From contig NC_088782.1 of assembly GCF_958450345.1 (NCBI RefSeq), positions 97,475,358-97,539,357 of the forward strand: a DNA stretch of 64,000 nucleotides, read 5' to 3'. Positions within the stretch are counted from its first letter, which is position 1. The number at the start of each line of letters is the position of its first letter. Shown here one piece after another: positions 44,931 to 57,963 of the stretch. The notes beneath the pieces were generated by a model. That model ran no database searches. It saw only the letters and a program-made list of their open reading frames with translations, and was not told where the DNA came from. A program made the translations under genes and the position numbers. The DNA comes from Calliphora vicina (lineage: Eukaryota > Arthropoda > Insecta > Diptera > Calliphoridae).

Positions 44931-46189
44931 GTTTATTGCTTATATTAATTTGCGTTGAAGTTAATTATTTTATACTTTTAGCAATATTTTTTAATAAATT
45001 TCGTGAAAATAATTTTTTCGTCTCAATTTCAGTAAACACGGCCACCGCTTTCTTTTATTTTCTTTTCACTGACATTCGTTGATGGTGTTTATGCTGTCAG
45101 TATGTATTGTTTACGGAGTTGTCAAACTACACTGAGAAAAAAGTTGAAAAGTAATATTTGTGAAATAATCAAGTTTATGGAATACCACAGGTCGAAAAAA
45201 ACGCAAAAATAACGATATCAGACATCCGTAAACGACTGATATAGTGTTTCAGATATTAAGATTAGTGGTTTAAATAAAAGTCGGATGATTGCACGTGTCG
45301 AATGGATGACATTGATTGATGAATTCTTATGTGAATCCGAAAATCTAGCCTATTATAGTTCATAATCGGCCACGAATTTCTACTTAAAAATATATAAATA
45401 ACAAAAAAATATACATATATATTTTTTGTTATGGTAAAATTAAAATAGTAAAATATTCCTAGAAATAATAAATTTATAAGAAAAATAAAAATTTTAATAA
45501 TTTTTTTGGTTAGAAAATTATCTAATCATTATGGATATAATTGAATAGTGCTTCAAATTACCTTTTATATGATATATAATATGGTACGTTAATTAACATT
45601 GTGAACCAAAAATTAATTTTTGAATTTATATGACAGTAAAATTTTGATATACACATAAGGTAGTATTAGTGAAGCCGGTATTCGATACACCTCAGAGTTT
45701 GGAGTCCTTTCACCAGGTCTAATTTTACATGCTTCAAATAAGCTAATTTGACAACATTTTTACCTTTTGCTATTCCAGTTTTGGGCGTTTTTTTTGCAAT
45801 TATTTTAATATTAAAAATAGGTTTTATTTTTATGTAAAATGTACGATTTTTTAAATTATTGCTTAATGTATGGGTAAATCTTCAATCACACACGTATTAT
45901 AATGTGTTCATCAATATTGGCTGTCAGTAGTATATGTCTAAACCACACTTTAAAATATCTAATACCTTAGTTTTTATTATTAACTAGATGACCGCCCGGT
46001 AGCTATCACACGTGATGCCATTACATACATGGACCATTTCATTTTTATTATGATTATTATGAAGTTTCAATCTGAATGTTTTTATAAATAAAAATAACAG
46101 CTTTGTAAATGCAACGCTGTTTTAAATTCATTAATACAACCGTGTAGGGTGGCAAATAAACAACTCTGTAATAAAAACAAAAACTCACC
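44931..46189. other. Divergent promoter region of l(3)72Ab and Mpcp2
   Basis: No coding sequence. Near 45670-45710 there is a piece of the 80 bp unit from the Helitron-like element (GAAGCCGGTATTCGATACAC). Near 45985-46005, ACTAGATGACCGCCCGGTAGC looks like a reversed Helitron tip. Otherwise AT-rich. Polypyrimidine-rich sequence (CTTTCTTTTATTTTCTTTTC) precedes the helicase start. Confidence 0.4.
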
Positions 46190-46286
46190 ACTTTCTACCA
46201 CGGAGAAAAATTGGCCATCTGGAGATTTTGGAGAAAATCTTTTCTTAAGTCTCGTTTCTCGTGTCCCGTGGCTGGTGCAAATTTTT
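46190..46286 (+). other. Possible 5' UTR exon of Mpcp2
   Basis: The GC-richer stretch ends in TTTTT|GTAAGT at 46286/46287, a consensus donor, and could join the acceptor at 46624. The left border is a guess; no promoter motif decides it. Confidence 0.35.
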
Positions 46287-46664
46287 GTAAGTGCAGAAGA
46301 ATTCCAAAATTTTCAATTTAATTGCATAATATAAATTAGTACACAAAAATTAATAAATTCTATATAAAAAGTCACAAAATTCCATAATTTCTATTTGAAT
46401 TGGAAGAATTGAATGAAATATAAAACCTAGAAAACAATTTACAAAACGTAATGAAAATTTTCCACGTTATGTAACCTATAAAAATTAAAGAGTGCAAAAA
46501 AAAGAAAAAATTGCGTGGAATTTGGAATGAGTCAAGATGATTTATTGACATTGAACTTTTTTTGAGATAATTTTATTAATGAAAATATTTTAATAATTTT
46601 TTGTATTTAATATTTTGTTTGCAGTTTGCTTAACGGTTTATCGTACAAAGACAAAAAGAATATA

Positions 46665-49536
46665 ATGTTCTCATCACTCTTAGAAGCTGCCAAGAATTCG
46701 CCATTCCGCACCCCTTTCAGCAAGGTGGAATGTGCCACACCAGCCAACGGTGCCGGCCCTGTGCCCGGCCGTCAAATTGAAGCTGCCGCCGCTAATACCG
46801 GTGAATCCTGCGAATTCGGATCAAACAAATACTTTGCCTTGTGCGCTCTCGGCGGTGTCTTGTCCTGTGGTACCACTCACACTTTCGTCGTACCTTTGGA
46901 TTTGGTCAAGTGCCGTTTGCAAGTCGATTCTGCCAAATACAAGAACTTGTTCCATGGCTTCAAGGTTACCGTAGCTGAGGAAGGCGCTCGTGGTTTGGCT
47001 AAGGGCTGGGCACCTACCTTCTTCGGTTATTCCGCTCAAGTAAGTTTATGCATTGGTTTTATTTGTTGTAGTTAGTTTTGTTATAAATTTAATTTGGAAT
47101 TACCTAATGATTTTGTAAATAAGCTAAATTGTTATGTCATAGTATGGCAGGCAAGACAGACGCCAATTTGTAATCTACCTTTTGGCTGTGAAAATAAATA
47201 TTGATTTACTAATGGTCTAGAAAAAATATGTAAACATATATAACAATGAAAAAAATATGTACATGGCCGTATACTTATGCAAACTTTTCATATAGATACG
47301 CTGTATTCAATACGCATCATGAAAATTTTTGAAAATGATTTTAGATAAATATGCGGTAGCTGTAACTAAATAAACTAATTAAATATATTTCACTTCATTC
47401 TTGTTTCTGATAAACAGATGAATAATCAAATAGAGTAAAATACTTTAGTATGATATGAGACTTTAATTTTGTATATATTTGTTCGCTGTTTTTTGCAGAA
47501 TATTATACAATTTCTTTTAATATTTTAATGAAAAAGTTAAAGTAAACTGATCAATAACAAAGTTCAGATTTTCTAATCGTATTTTAGAAAAATGTGAACG
47601 GAAATTAGATAACAATTTTACGTCAATGTGAAATATTGGTCTGTTCATTTACAAAACAAAAAATTGGAAAAAATACATTTGAAAGTGTTAATGCGTTAAT
47701 TGGCGTAAACAAATTCTCTGAAAACTTTATATTTAAACAACTTTCGACAGCTGTTTTTTATTAATTATAATTTTACTAAGTAGGTATGCAAATACATTTT
47801 ATTTTCATTACGGTATGATTAAATAGACAAGAAAACGTGATATAATATATTTTAATTCTTATCTTAGTCATATCATAATTTATCTTATCAATTATACATA
47901 TAATTGAGAACCGATAAAAATTTTGATTTTCAGTCATAAATTTATTAAATGCTAATTTAATAGAAAATTATATCAGGTGGTTCATGGTTACAAAGCTGAA
48001 ATGAATTATTATCCCATTATATGATAGGAAATATTGATGAAGAAACTGTGTTTGAATTTAATCAATAAAGTAAAACAGGACAATTTTTGCATTATTCAGC
48101 AATATTATATAATAAAACAGGACAATTTTTGCATTATTCAGCAATATTATTAAAAATATCTAACAGTTTTCAAATTTTTTTTTCTTTTTTAAATTATTGT
48201 AACTTTTGCCATGAGTATGAAATTTCTACATTTTTAATTTGCGACCCCATAATGTAGCCATATCTATCTGTACGCCTGTCTGTTGAAATCAACTTTTCGA
48301 AACCCCCCAAATAACTTACATACATGATTGATACATCAATATATACGATATAGTCCTGGTTCGGTTGCAAATTAAATTAGAGAAAATTGTCAGATATACT
48401 AAATAGACAATATGAATATCTAATTTTAGACCTTTCCAACGACGTATATAACGCCATAGAAATTCCGACAATGGGTCAAAATCGTGAAAAAATATTTTCA
48501 ACAAAAAATTTCTTTAACAAAACATTTTTCACCAAACAACTTTTTTAACCCTAATTTTGTTTGCCAACATTTGTTTTTCACCAAAAATTTTTGTTAAATC
48601 TTTATCTTAAAGTATACTTTGGTGAAGGGTAAATACATATAGCTCCATTACTTTTTTTTAATTTTATGTACAATACTTTAAATTCTTAAAAAAAAATCTG
48701 TCCCCTCATATAACGAAAATTTGTCTCACCTTTAATTTTTTATGTTGCTTTCAGGGTCTGTGCAAATTCGGTTTCTACGAAGTCTTCAAAGTATACTACT
48801 CTGATCTTTTGGGTGAAGAGAATGCCTACTTGTACCGTACCTACTTGTACTTGGCTGCCTCAGCTTCAGCTGAATTCTTTGCCGATATTGCTTTGGCTCC
48901 ATTCGAAGCTGCTAAGGTTAAGATCCAAACCACTCCTGGTTTTGCCAGCACTATGCGTGAGGCTATGCCCAAGATCATCAAGGAAGAAGGTATTGGCGGT
49001 TTCTACAAGGGTTTGGTTCCATTGTGGATGAGACAAATTCCATACACCATGATGAAGTTCGCTTGCTTCGAAAAGACCGTGGAATTGTTGTACAAGTAAG
49101 CAAAACACCTAATTAACATATTTTTCTTCAAAGAAAAAAAAAAACACAAAATTAAATTGTAACCATCATATTAATTTTCTTTTTCAGACATGTTGTTCCC
49201 AAGCCACGTGCTGAATGCACCAAGAGCGAACAATTGGTTGTCACATTCGCTGCTGGTTATATTGCCGGTGTCTTCTGCGCTGTTGTTTCTCACCCAGCTG
49301 ATGTTGTTGTATCGAAATTGAACCAAGCTAAGGGATCCACTGCCATCCAGGTCGCCAAATCCTTGGGCTTCATGGGTATGTGGAACGGTTTGATGCCACG
49401 TATCATTATGATCGGTACATTGACTGCCTTGCAATGGTTCATCTACGATGGTGTCAAGGTTGCTTTGGCTTTGCCCCGTCCACCCCCACCAGAGATGCCC
49501 GCTTCCCTCAAGGCCAAGCTCGAGAAGAGCGAATAA
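46665..49536 (+). CDS. Mpcp2: Mitochondrial phosphate carrier (SLC25A3)
   Basis: Coding exons 46665-47039, 48755-49095 and 49188-49536 (TAA), AG/GT with matching phases, 354 aa. The chosen ATG (MFSSLLEAAKNSPF) lies 40 bp inside an exon that begins at 46625 after TTTGCAG, so a 5' UTR intron precedes it. The three carrier repeats each show the signature: PLDLVKCRLQ, PFEAAKVKIQ and PADVVVSKLN. The protein imports phosphate with H+ (or in exchange for OH-) across the inner mitochondrial membrane for ATP synthesis. Codons are GC-richer than surrounding DNA (many GCC, AAG, TTC), as expected for a highly expressed gene. Intron 1 (1.7 kb) holds a reverse DR-2 copy and a 43 bp tandem duplication. Confidence 0.97.
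48073..48160. repeat. Tandem duplication in Mpcp2 intron 1
   Basis: AAACAGGACAATTTTTGCAT followed by TATTCAGCAATATTAT occurs twice in a row, about 43 bp apart, without differences. Confidence 0.8.
48217..48630 (-). repeat. Interspersed repeat DR-2, reverse copy
   Basis: It shares TTTCCAACGACGTATATAAC, TTAAAGTATACTTTGGTGAA and the TCTGTTGAAATCAACTTTTC part with DR-2 at 14872-15525 in reverse. It is shortened in the middle. Confidence 0.65.
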
Positions 49537-50345
49537 GCAGCATTAGCAACAATAAACTAATTTACTACTAATATATATCTCCAACTCATCGTTAAATAAG
49601 CTCTTTTAATTAAGTTCATTAGATACAAAAACAAACAAACAAATTTAAAACCCAAGTTAAAGAAAAACAAATTAAATTATTATCTAAACTAATACATACG
49701 CAATTATACTAGTTGCAAGACAATTACAGGCCGCGAGACAAAAACTTCTAAAACATTTCTTTATTAGCCGGCTAAATGAAAACAAAACAAAAAATTTGCA
49801 TTAACACTATGTAAACTAAATATTAAAAGAGAGCAGACTAGTCCAACATTAACTAAACGCAGGGGCATTAGAGTATGAAAAATATATAAATATTTTCAGT
49901 TAGTCGCGCATTTACTTCTATTTGATGAAAGCAAACTTTTCATTCCATTCAAACTATTCTATGAAATGCATTTTCTTTAAGCTTTTTTAAAGTTACTTAG
50001 CATACTTTTTTCTTAATTTAATTTAAGCTTTAATGTTTATTTAACATCCCCTAAAAGAACTTTATCCAAGCTTAACTTAATCCTCTCCTAACTGTCCTCT
50101 ACTCTCGTAAAATTTTGTTTCCAACTCATTTGTAGAACTGTTAATTGGTGTTTGCTAATGCAATTTATTGTTTGTTAAATTTTATTTTTAGTGTCATTGT
50201 TGATATTAGTTTGTATTTAAATGTGATTTTTTTTTTTGTAATTCATTTTATGAATTATATTATGTAAACTAGCCCCTGGCCCTAAACAGTATCATTAAAA
50301 CAAAGATTTAAATAAAATGTCAGAGCCGGTGAAATATATGAAAAC
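49537..50345 (+). other. Mpcp2 3' UTR
   Basis: AT-rich sequence after the carrier stop codon, with AATAAA at 50311-50316 as the best poly(A) signal. Nothing else seen. Confidence 0.5.
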
Positions 50346-51860
50346 TTAAAATGAATTGTGTTTTTATTGAATATTCAAGCAACCACCTCAGAGCACAATG
50401 ATCGGTTCTCAGTTGCAAGTTTTGACACGCTCTAATACTGACAAAAGTTCACGACGCGTTGGGCAGTAGTTTCTTTAAGGCTTCGAAAGTGTTTGGCTGT
50501 CATAGGCTAGACATTTTTCAGTCCCGTTGATCACCTGTGAGAGCACACCGTCTATTGCATATCTGCTCGCATCACTACCTAGAACAAACTACGCTCCAGG
50601 GATGTGATATGCCAAAATTGGTGCCGTACAAAACAGTTCCTTTAACTGCTGGAATGCCTGTTCTTGTGATTCACTTCACCGAAATGGTCATGACTTCTTG
50701 GTTAGCTCATGCAATCTTGCGGCTACACTAGCAAAATTCGGTACAAATCGTCGGTAGTACGTGCAAAGGCCTAGAAAACTGCTCTATTTGTGAAGATCAG
50801 TCTGTTACAGCTCGTATTTTATCTTCGTCTGTTGATATGACGTCTGCTGTTACGCTATGCCCTTAATACTTAACCTCTTTCTGGAACAATGCACATTTCT
50901 TTGCACTTAGTTTGAGTCCAAAGTCCGTTTAAGGACTTCTTCAAGATTTTTCATCGAAAGTCTTCCCCATGAATATTATGTTATCGAGGTACACCAAGTA
51001 TGTCTTCCAGTGAAGTCCTTTCAACAATCGTTCCATTAAACGCTCGAATGTCGCTGGTGCATTGAAGAGTCCAAATGGAATCACATTAAACTGTCATGAC
51101 TCGGGCTAAAGCCATTCACAAATGCCTTAATCTTTAAATTATCTAATAATCGATGGTTTTTGTCTGGATATGTTATCTGCTTCAAGCGTTCGATTTCCGT
51201 TGCAGTCTTGTAGAGTCTCATTGGGTTTCTGAACTCTACCACGCACTTCCTTTCGGAATATTTCATTGATGTATTCTCCACCATATTTACGCTGTAGAGC
51301 ATCTATTATGCCATCATAACTTACTGGTTACTTACTGGTACGCTTTCCACAACTATTGCTGAGTTTTCTTTCAATGCAAAAATCAATTCTATTGTTTTTT
51401 CTTCATTGTTCCATAAGTTTCTCTTGGCAACTGTATTACACTGGAACTTGAAAATACCAAATGGTGTACTGCAAAAGTTGTTCTACTAGAAGTTTCTGGA
51501 ATAATTCGCACCTGTCCTTCTTGACATTGAAGATTATTCATCTTTATTTCTAGATCATGTAGTTTTTTGTCATTCTCTAAATATGACAGCTTTTTATCAA
51601 CTTTATTAACGACTTTGGTTTGTATATCACTTTAAGTCGGACACCTTTTTGTCAAGTTTCTCTTCTGTAGCCTCAAAAGTTTCCTGCGATTTCGATTCCA
51701 TTTCAACTAATAGCTTTTCGTTGTTGACACTAGAAGTTTCTTTTACTTCGGCAATAAGTTTCTCGTTTCACTAAATTCGCTAATAATCTGTTAATCAACA
51801 AATTCTGAAATTTGTTTAACAAATTTTTGAAAAAATTGAAATTGGAGTTTTGATACTGCC
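50346..51860 (-). pseudogene. Ty3/gypsy retrotransposon relic (gag joined to RT)
   Basis: On the minus strand, gag-like sequence (frame 51302-51081, LYKTATEIERLKQITYPD and its flank) runs straight into reverse transcriptase sequence: VIPFGLFNAPATFERLMERL near 51090-51030, then YLVYLDNIIF near 51000. The catalytic YLDD reads YLDN and a stop follows soon after. Further pol-like sequence continues to about 50346 with frame breaks. Protease and the first part of RT are missing between gag and this block. No LTRs are visible beside it. Non-functional. Confidence 0.8.
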
Positions 51861-51879
51861 ATTAAAAAAAATATTTTTT

Positions 51880-53707
51880 TTTGGTCATACCTGCGAATAG
51901 GTTAACTGTATCCTACGAAGACAAAAACTCATATACAAGTAAATATGGATATATTTTAAGTAAAAATAAGCTCTTATTTTAATATTTCTCAAAATATGTT
52001 TATTTTGTTCCTACGTTTCTGGTTCTAGTGGCCTGAGACACGTTAATGGCCTGGCGATTTTTGAATAACTTTAACATTTTTTAACCAATTTTTGTGTTTT
52101 ATGTCTTATTAGAACGACAATTACGTACACATATATATGCAAAAAACTTTTCTGAGCGAAGCCAGTTTTTGATACACCCCAGAGTAGAAAACTTTAGCGA
52201 CTGTCCGAAGGCCGGCAATGCAAAAAACTTTTCTGAGCGAAGCCAGTATTTTAGGTACCGTGAAATAACTCCCTAATGAAATAACTCCCCACGAAAAAAT
52301 GAAATAACACCCAACAAATTTTTCATACAACTTGGGAATTATTTCATTATGAAACAACTCCTAACGCATGGGGAGTTATTTCATAATTTTTTGTTGGGAG
52401 TTATTTCATACTGCAATAACTGCCAATGAAACAACTCCCAATGAAATTTTTGTTGCGTTTTATTTCATTTTATTTTGATAATTAGGAGTTATTTCACTGT
52501 ATTGGGAGTTATTTCATTTTTGTTGGGTTCTACTTGCAAAAGCAAAATACTAAAAAACTGTTTTTGATATATCCGAGAGGAGAAAATCTTATTGGCCAAT
52601 GCAAAAAACTTTTCTGAGCGAAGCTAGTTTTTGATACACCCCAGAGGAGAAAACCTTAGAGCCCGGCCAAAGACCGGCAATGCCAAAAACATTTTTGAAC
52701 GAAACCAGTTTTTAATATACCCCAGATGAGGAAAACTTTGCGGTACGCCTCAGGCCCGCAATGCAAAAATGTTTGGTAAGCGAAGAATAATTTCACTTTT
52801 GTAGTTCTTTATTTCATTGGGAGTTAGATTACACTAATAAATTGCTTCGGATTAGGAATTATTTCATTACTATTGGGATTTATTTCATTGGGAGTTATTT
52901 CGCTTTTTTGGGACTAATATTTTTAAAATTATGAAACCGCCGATTATTGGGAGTAATTTCATTTTACCCTTTGGCAGTTATTTCATTTTTCAAGTTTGGG
53001 AATTATTTCATTTTTGATGGGAGTTATTTCATTGGGAGTTATTTCATTGGGATTTATTTCATTTGGGAGCTATTTCACGGTACCAGTATTTTATACACTC
53101 CAGAGGAGAAAACCTTAGCGCCCGGCCGAATGCCGTCAATGCAAAAAAAATTTCTGAGTGAAGCCCGTTTTTGACACATCCCAGAGGAGTAAACCTTTGC
53201 GCTACGCCATAGGCCCGCAATACAAAAAATGTTTGGTAAGCGAAGAATAATTTCACTTTTGAAGTTCCTTTTTTTAGATTACATAAATTGGGAATTATTG
53301 GGAATTATTTCAGATTGGGAATTATTTCATTTCTATTGGGATTTATTTCATTGGGAGTTATTTCGCATTTTTGGGAGTAATATTTTTAAAATTATGAAAC
53401 CGCCGATTATTGGGAGTAATTTCATTTTACCCTTTGGTAGTTATTTCATTTTTCAAGTTTGGGAATTATTTCATAATGAGTAATTTCATTGGGAGTTATT
53501 TCATTTGGGAACTATTTCACGGTACCAAAAATTTCGCCAAAATTAGTTATATACCTAATGTTCATATTTTAAAAACAAATGTAAATCAAATATAACCCAA
53601 ACCTATATGAATACAATTTATCATTCAACAATAGGTTTTTTTTCTTTTTAAGTATTTTTACCCATTTTTTTTAATTTGGACAGGACAATGTCTGTCGGGT
53701 TAGCTAG
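51880..53707 (+). mobile_element. Helitron-like element built of short repeats
   Basis: The right end reads GGACAGGACAATGTCTGTC (a short hairpin), then GGGTTAG and CTAG, followed by T. This is the Helitron 3' signature. The inside holds at least five copies of an 80 bp unit (TTCTGAGCGAAGCCAGTTTT ... CCGGCAATGC), at about 52140, 52220, 52603, 52684 and 53141, and many GGGAGTTATTTCATT motifs. The left end is uncertain. No Rep/helicase ORF, so it is non-autonomous. Confidence 0.6.
52254..53084. mobile_element. Nested inverted-repeat insertion with GGTACC tips
   Basis: It begins GGTACCGTGAAATAACTCCC and ends with the mirror (GGGAGCTATTTCACGGTACC). AGTATTTTA flanks both sides (52245-52253 and 53085-53093), a perfect 9 bp direct repeat. 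The interior is mostly GGGAGTTATTTCATT-like repeats in both directions, plus 80 bp units like those of the host element. A related right half recurs at 53225-53526. Confidence 0.65.
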
Positions 53708-56640
53708 TTTAAAATAAAATTAGTCCTTAGAAAGATCTACAAAAAATTTACATACATATGTATGTAAGATATCTCTTTTAGTACAAGAGATATTTAGGTT
53801 TATTTTTTTCGGATTTTAGATATGGCGGCCCTACGGAGTGTCGAGCTTTTTTTAAATATCAGATATATTTGTGATGAAATTCGCTTCCAAAGTTGGAACA
53901 TGTAAAAATGGCCTTATTTTTAAGTATACACATTTTGCATGGATTATATGAAAAAACGTTAACATTTTTGAAAGGGGACAAGGTTTGTGGAACTTCTGAA
54001 GAGTAAATATGTATATGATTTTTATATAAACACTTTAGGACTTGAAGATTAATAGTTTAGTGAAATGAAATAATTTTATGAATATTTTCAAACGTTATTT
54101 ACCTTAGAAACTAAATAATTATAATACAGTGATTTTCCATGAAAATATAAATATATGTATTTTTGAAAGGACTTTTTTTGATTTTCTCGAAAAAGAGAGG
54201 AGCTAGAGAGTTCGGATCTTTCACAAAAATTATCCCCATAAAATTCCACAATATAACTATGACAATAAGAATTATCTCATACATTAACTTACAAAATTTG
54301 TTTCATTAATAAAATGCTCCCTTCGATCAAAAAATTAAAACTTTGAGCAGCTGCACAGTGGTTTAGAAACCTTTTTTTTTGGAAATAATTCGGTATCTTG
54401 GGAACTATTGGAGATATTGTTCATATGGTTTGAGCTGAGGTGTTTTCGAGTTGATTTACGTTTGTTCAGCTTCCTAACGCTAATGAAGGGCAGTGCGTAG
54501 CTTCTCAAAGTAGGTCACCTCGGATCACCCGAAAATTAATTTATGTTCCGAATGAGCTGAAATTTTAAATATAAAGCTTCAAAAACGTAAGTTAAACACA
54601 TATAAAACGTTCAGGATGAAGCTTTAACTTAAAAGTTTCATTTTAAAATACTAAATTGGATGATATTTAAAATGTAGAGCGAAATATTAATGAAGGTCAA
54701 AATTCTGGTATTCTGTAACAACGTTTACCAATTTTAAAACTACAAAGCTTTTAAATAAAAATCCAACAATTATTTCGTTTATAAAATATATATTTTTTCA
54801 TTATTTTTATTTATTTTTTAATGGCAATAATTGTAAAAAAAAGTTAACATAATAGCATTTATGAGTCCTTAAAAAATCATAGGTAGAAAGGACTTTAAAA
54901 CTTAGTTTAAAAAAATAGTAATTACTAAAAAAATATACTACAGTTAAAATGATTTTTAATAAAAAAAAACTATTGAATATAAAAAATAAACACTTATCTC
55001 ATATGAGTACATTTTATTTTAAATTTAAGCTACAAATATATAGTTAAATTTTTTTAAACATATTTTTATTTATTTTTTTTTTTAATAATTATTTGCTGCG
55101 ATTTAATTTTGATTTTATTTACAAAACTAGAATAACAATTTACGCATACATTAAATCATGTTACAAACATTTACAAACATTATTACAGATTTCTTATTAA
55201 ATTAAATAAATTTTTGTAGAATTAAAAAAAATAAAATCAAATCAAATTTATGTATGTATATAATTTCTTTTTTATATTTTTGTTTCTTGATTTCAATAAC
55301 AATTTCAGTCTTAAAAGTTCCAAGTATTTTTTTATAACAGTTTTTCTTTTGTATATGGCCACTATTCGAAGAATTTTCAATATTTTTTCCTAATCCCTGA
55401 TTGGTTTTGAAGCAAATTTTAATTTTTTTCACTGATATTGAAAAAAAGAAACAAATATTTTTTTTGTTGTTTTTTTTAAGAAAAAAATAACACATAAAAC
55501 TATAAAAAGTGAAAAATAAGAAAACAAAATATAATTTTTTAACAAGGTGTCATTTTAAATTTTCCTTAAATATATTAGTAGTTTTTGAGGGGTTTCTTTA
55601 GTATGTTGTATGTATTATATTGTATTATTTAGTTTTTGTTATGTTTTATTTATTAATTATATATGTAGATATTTAGATGATGTGTCAAAAGTAGTTTTAT
55701 TTAAAAATAATGTTTACAACTGTCACACGTTCATTAAATGCAACCCTGTGACTGTTTTCACTGTTATGTATTAGAAAATGGAAGACAAAATTTCGCCATT
55801 TCGAAATTATTCGCCTTTATATGTTTGTTTGTTTGTTTTAATTAGGAAAACATTCGCTATACATATTAAAATTTCATTTACAGAACCTTTAAACTGAATC
55901 TAAAATTTGTTTGCTTCTTTTAATATTGTTTGTGGCCGTTTTTTTTCTTTTTTTTTTACCCTGTACGGTAGTTTCTAATTTTAATTTTATAAAAATTTTA
56001 TTATTGCTTTATAAACCTAACGGACATTCATAAAAATGTAATGCCTATTATTGCATTTGATTCAATAAGAAACACAAAACACTGTGATCAATAATGAAAA
56101 AAAAAATTGTGTGAAAGAAAATATTATCAAATTCAAATTTTTCATTCAATTTTTTAATTACTGTTCGCGGTGTATATAGTACGATATTTTATACATATGT
56201 ATTTGACAAAACCTTGTTTATTTGCGGATGTTATTTAAAGGTTTTGTTTAGATAAATATTGAATAGTTTTTAATTTGAACAATTTTTAAAATTGAATAAT
56301 TTTTTACAATTCCGTATAGAATTATTTAAAAATTGAATGAATTTTTTTTTAAATCCCTTTGTCTTACGGATTTAGGCATCAATTATTCATTCAATTGAAT
56401 AGAGTTTTATGAAATTCAATTCACATATGATTTATATTTTACTTTGTTAAATTACAAATACTATTTACGTGAAATTCAGAAGCTCAGAAACTTAGATTTT
56501 AATGTTATCATAAGTTTAAAATAAAATTCAGTATTCTAAACCAGAAATCTTCTAGAATTTTATTCAATTAATTTTGAAAATGATAAACATACAAATAATT
56601 CAGAATTTTCAAACACAATTATAAAATTTAATTATAAAAT
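53708..56640. other. Long AT-rich stretch
   Basis: No gene or RNA seen. 54780-55560 is extremely A/T-rich with long T and A runs. GAATTGAAT-like motifs at 56270-56420 recall the inside of IR-C and hAT elements. A lone IR-C end follows at 56646. Confidence 0.35.
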
Positions 56641-57963
56641 CTAAACCATAGAGAAAATATACATAGAGCGGAAACTAGAAAAAACTCAAATATTTTTTTT
56701 GTTTTCAATACAAATTCAATTATTTATAAAACACCTTCAAATACTGGCTTTTATTTAATTCTTTATTTGTATTGAAAACAAAAAAATTTTAAATTATTAG
56801 GATTTATTAAATAAACCCCTTTATATTCTAAATTATTACAATGTTTAAAATTTCTGAATCATATTTAAGCATTTACAACACTTTCATATGTATTTCCTTA
56901 TTACAAAATATTTCGAATCAAATTTCTGAACTTCAAAATTTCTTTTAATGGCCTGTTCATCGAACTCTCACGAAAAACGAATGAAAACATTTGTTCGACT
57001 GAGAAACCGAATTTTGTATGAATATGTTAATTTTTTCGTTCGAGTCATCTTTCCCAAAGAATTCGAGTTAGTGAAACTCAAATCAGCATTCAAGCTACAG
57101 ACCGTAAATTTATTTGTTATTAACAGTAGTTTTAACATTTTTAAAGCAAAATTAAAAAAGATTTTGCCAACATTTCACCGCTCCTTTAAATCATTTTAAA
57201 ATCTTAACAAATAATTAACATAATTTCGGCAACATTGACCTGAAATTAAGCTAAATATTTGTATTTAAAAAAATGGCGATTGAAATCGCTTGGGAGACAT
57301 GTAATCTGTTTGGCAAACGTTTCGTATTATAAGGGAATATCTTTATCTCTTTCTTACTCTCTCTTTATTCAGTTTATAAAGCTTTTCTCAGAGTTTACAT
57401 TTGATACTAATACTTTAAAGCCTGATTTTTACCGTTAAACTTTGGCATTTAATAATTTTGATATTGGTTTCCTATAATTTCAGTTGATTAAATATTCCTC
57501 TTGTAATTGCCCTTGTAAATATATATTTTTTTAAAAAACAGTTTAAATCCCTTTAGATTTTCTTTAATTTAGGGATTTCAGTAGTATTTCTGAATGTCTT
57601 TGTTTAATTTTATTTAATTTTAAATGTTGGCTTTTTTAAACTTGTTATTGTTTTTTGATTAACAGTCCTCTTCTTTACATTCTTGAGCCATTTTTTTTAT
57701 TTAGGTTATGACTGATTCAAAACCCTTAGACCTTATATAGTTTTGGTTTTTTTATGGAGCCCCAAACAACATCCCCTTAGCAGGCAGTTGCTAAATATAC
57801 ATTATGTACCTATTTTGTATTGTTTGTTTTCTTTATAGCTTTTTTTATGTTAATAAAAGCCCCAAAAAGCTTTAAAGCTTCTTTGAGACTTTATACATAA
57901 AATTGATAAATAAATATTATAACCTCAAATGTTGAAAACCTTATTAGGGTTTTGTTCACTATT
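56641..57963. other. Spacer and probable Gbs 3' UTR
   Basis: A lone IR-C tip (CATAGAGAAAATATACATAG, then AGCGGAAACT) is at about 56646. A frame at 56948-57199 has no known motif. The part from about 57650 to 57963 is likely 3' UTR of the minus-strand gene. Confidence 0.4.

Noticed and set aside
56948..57199. 83-codon frame near the Gbs 3' end
   Set aside because: No recognisable motif, AT-driven codons, no sign of splicing or conservation.
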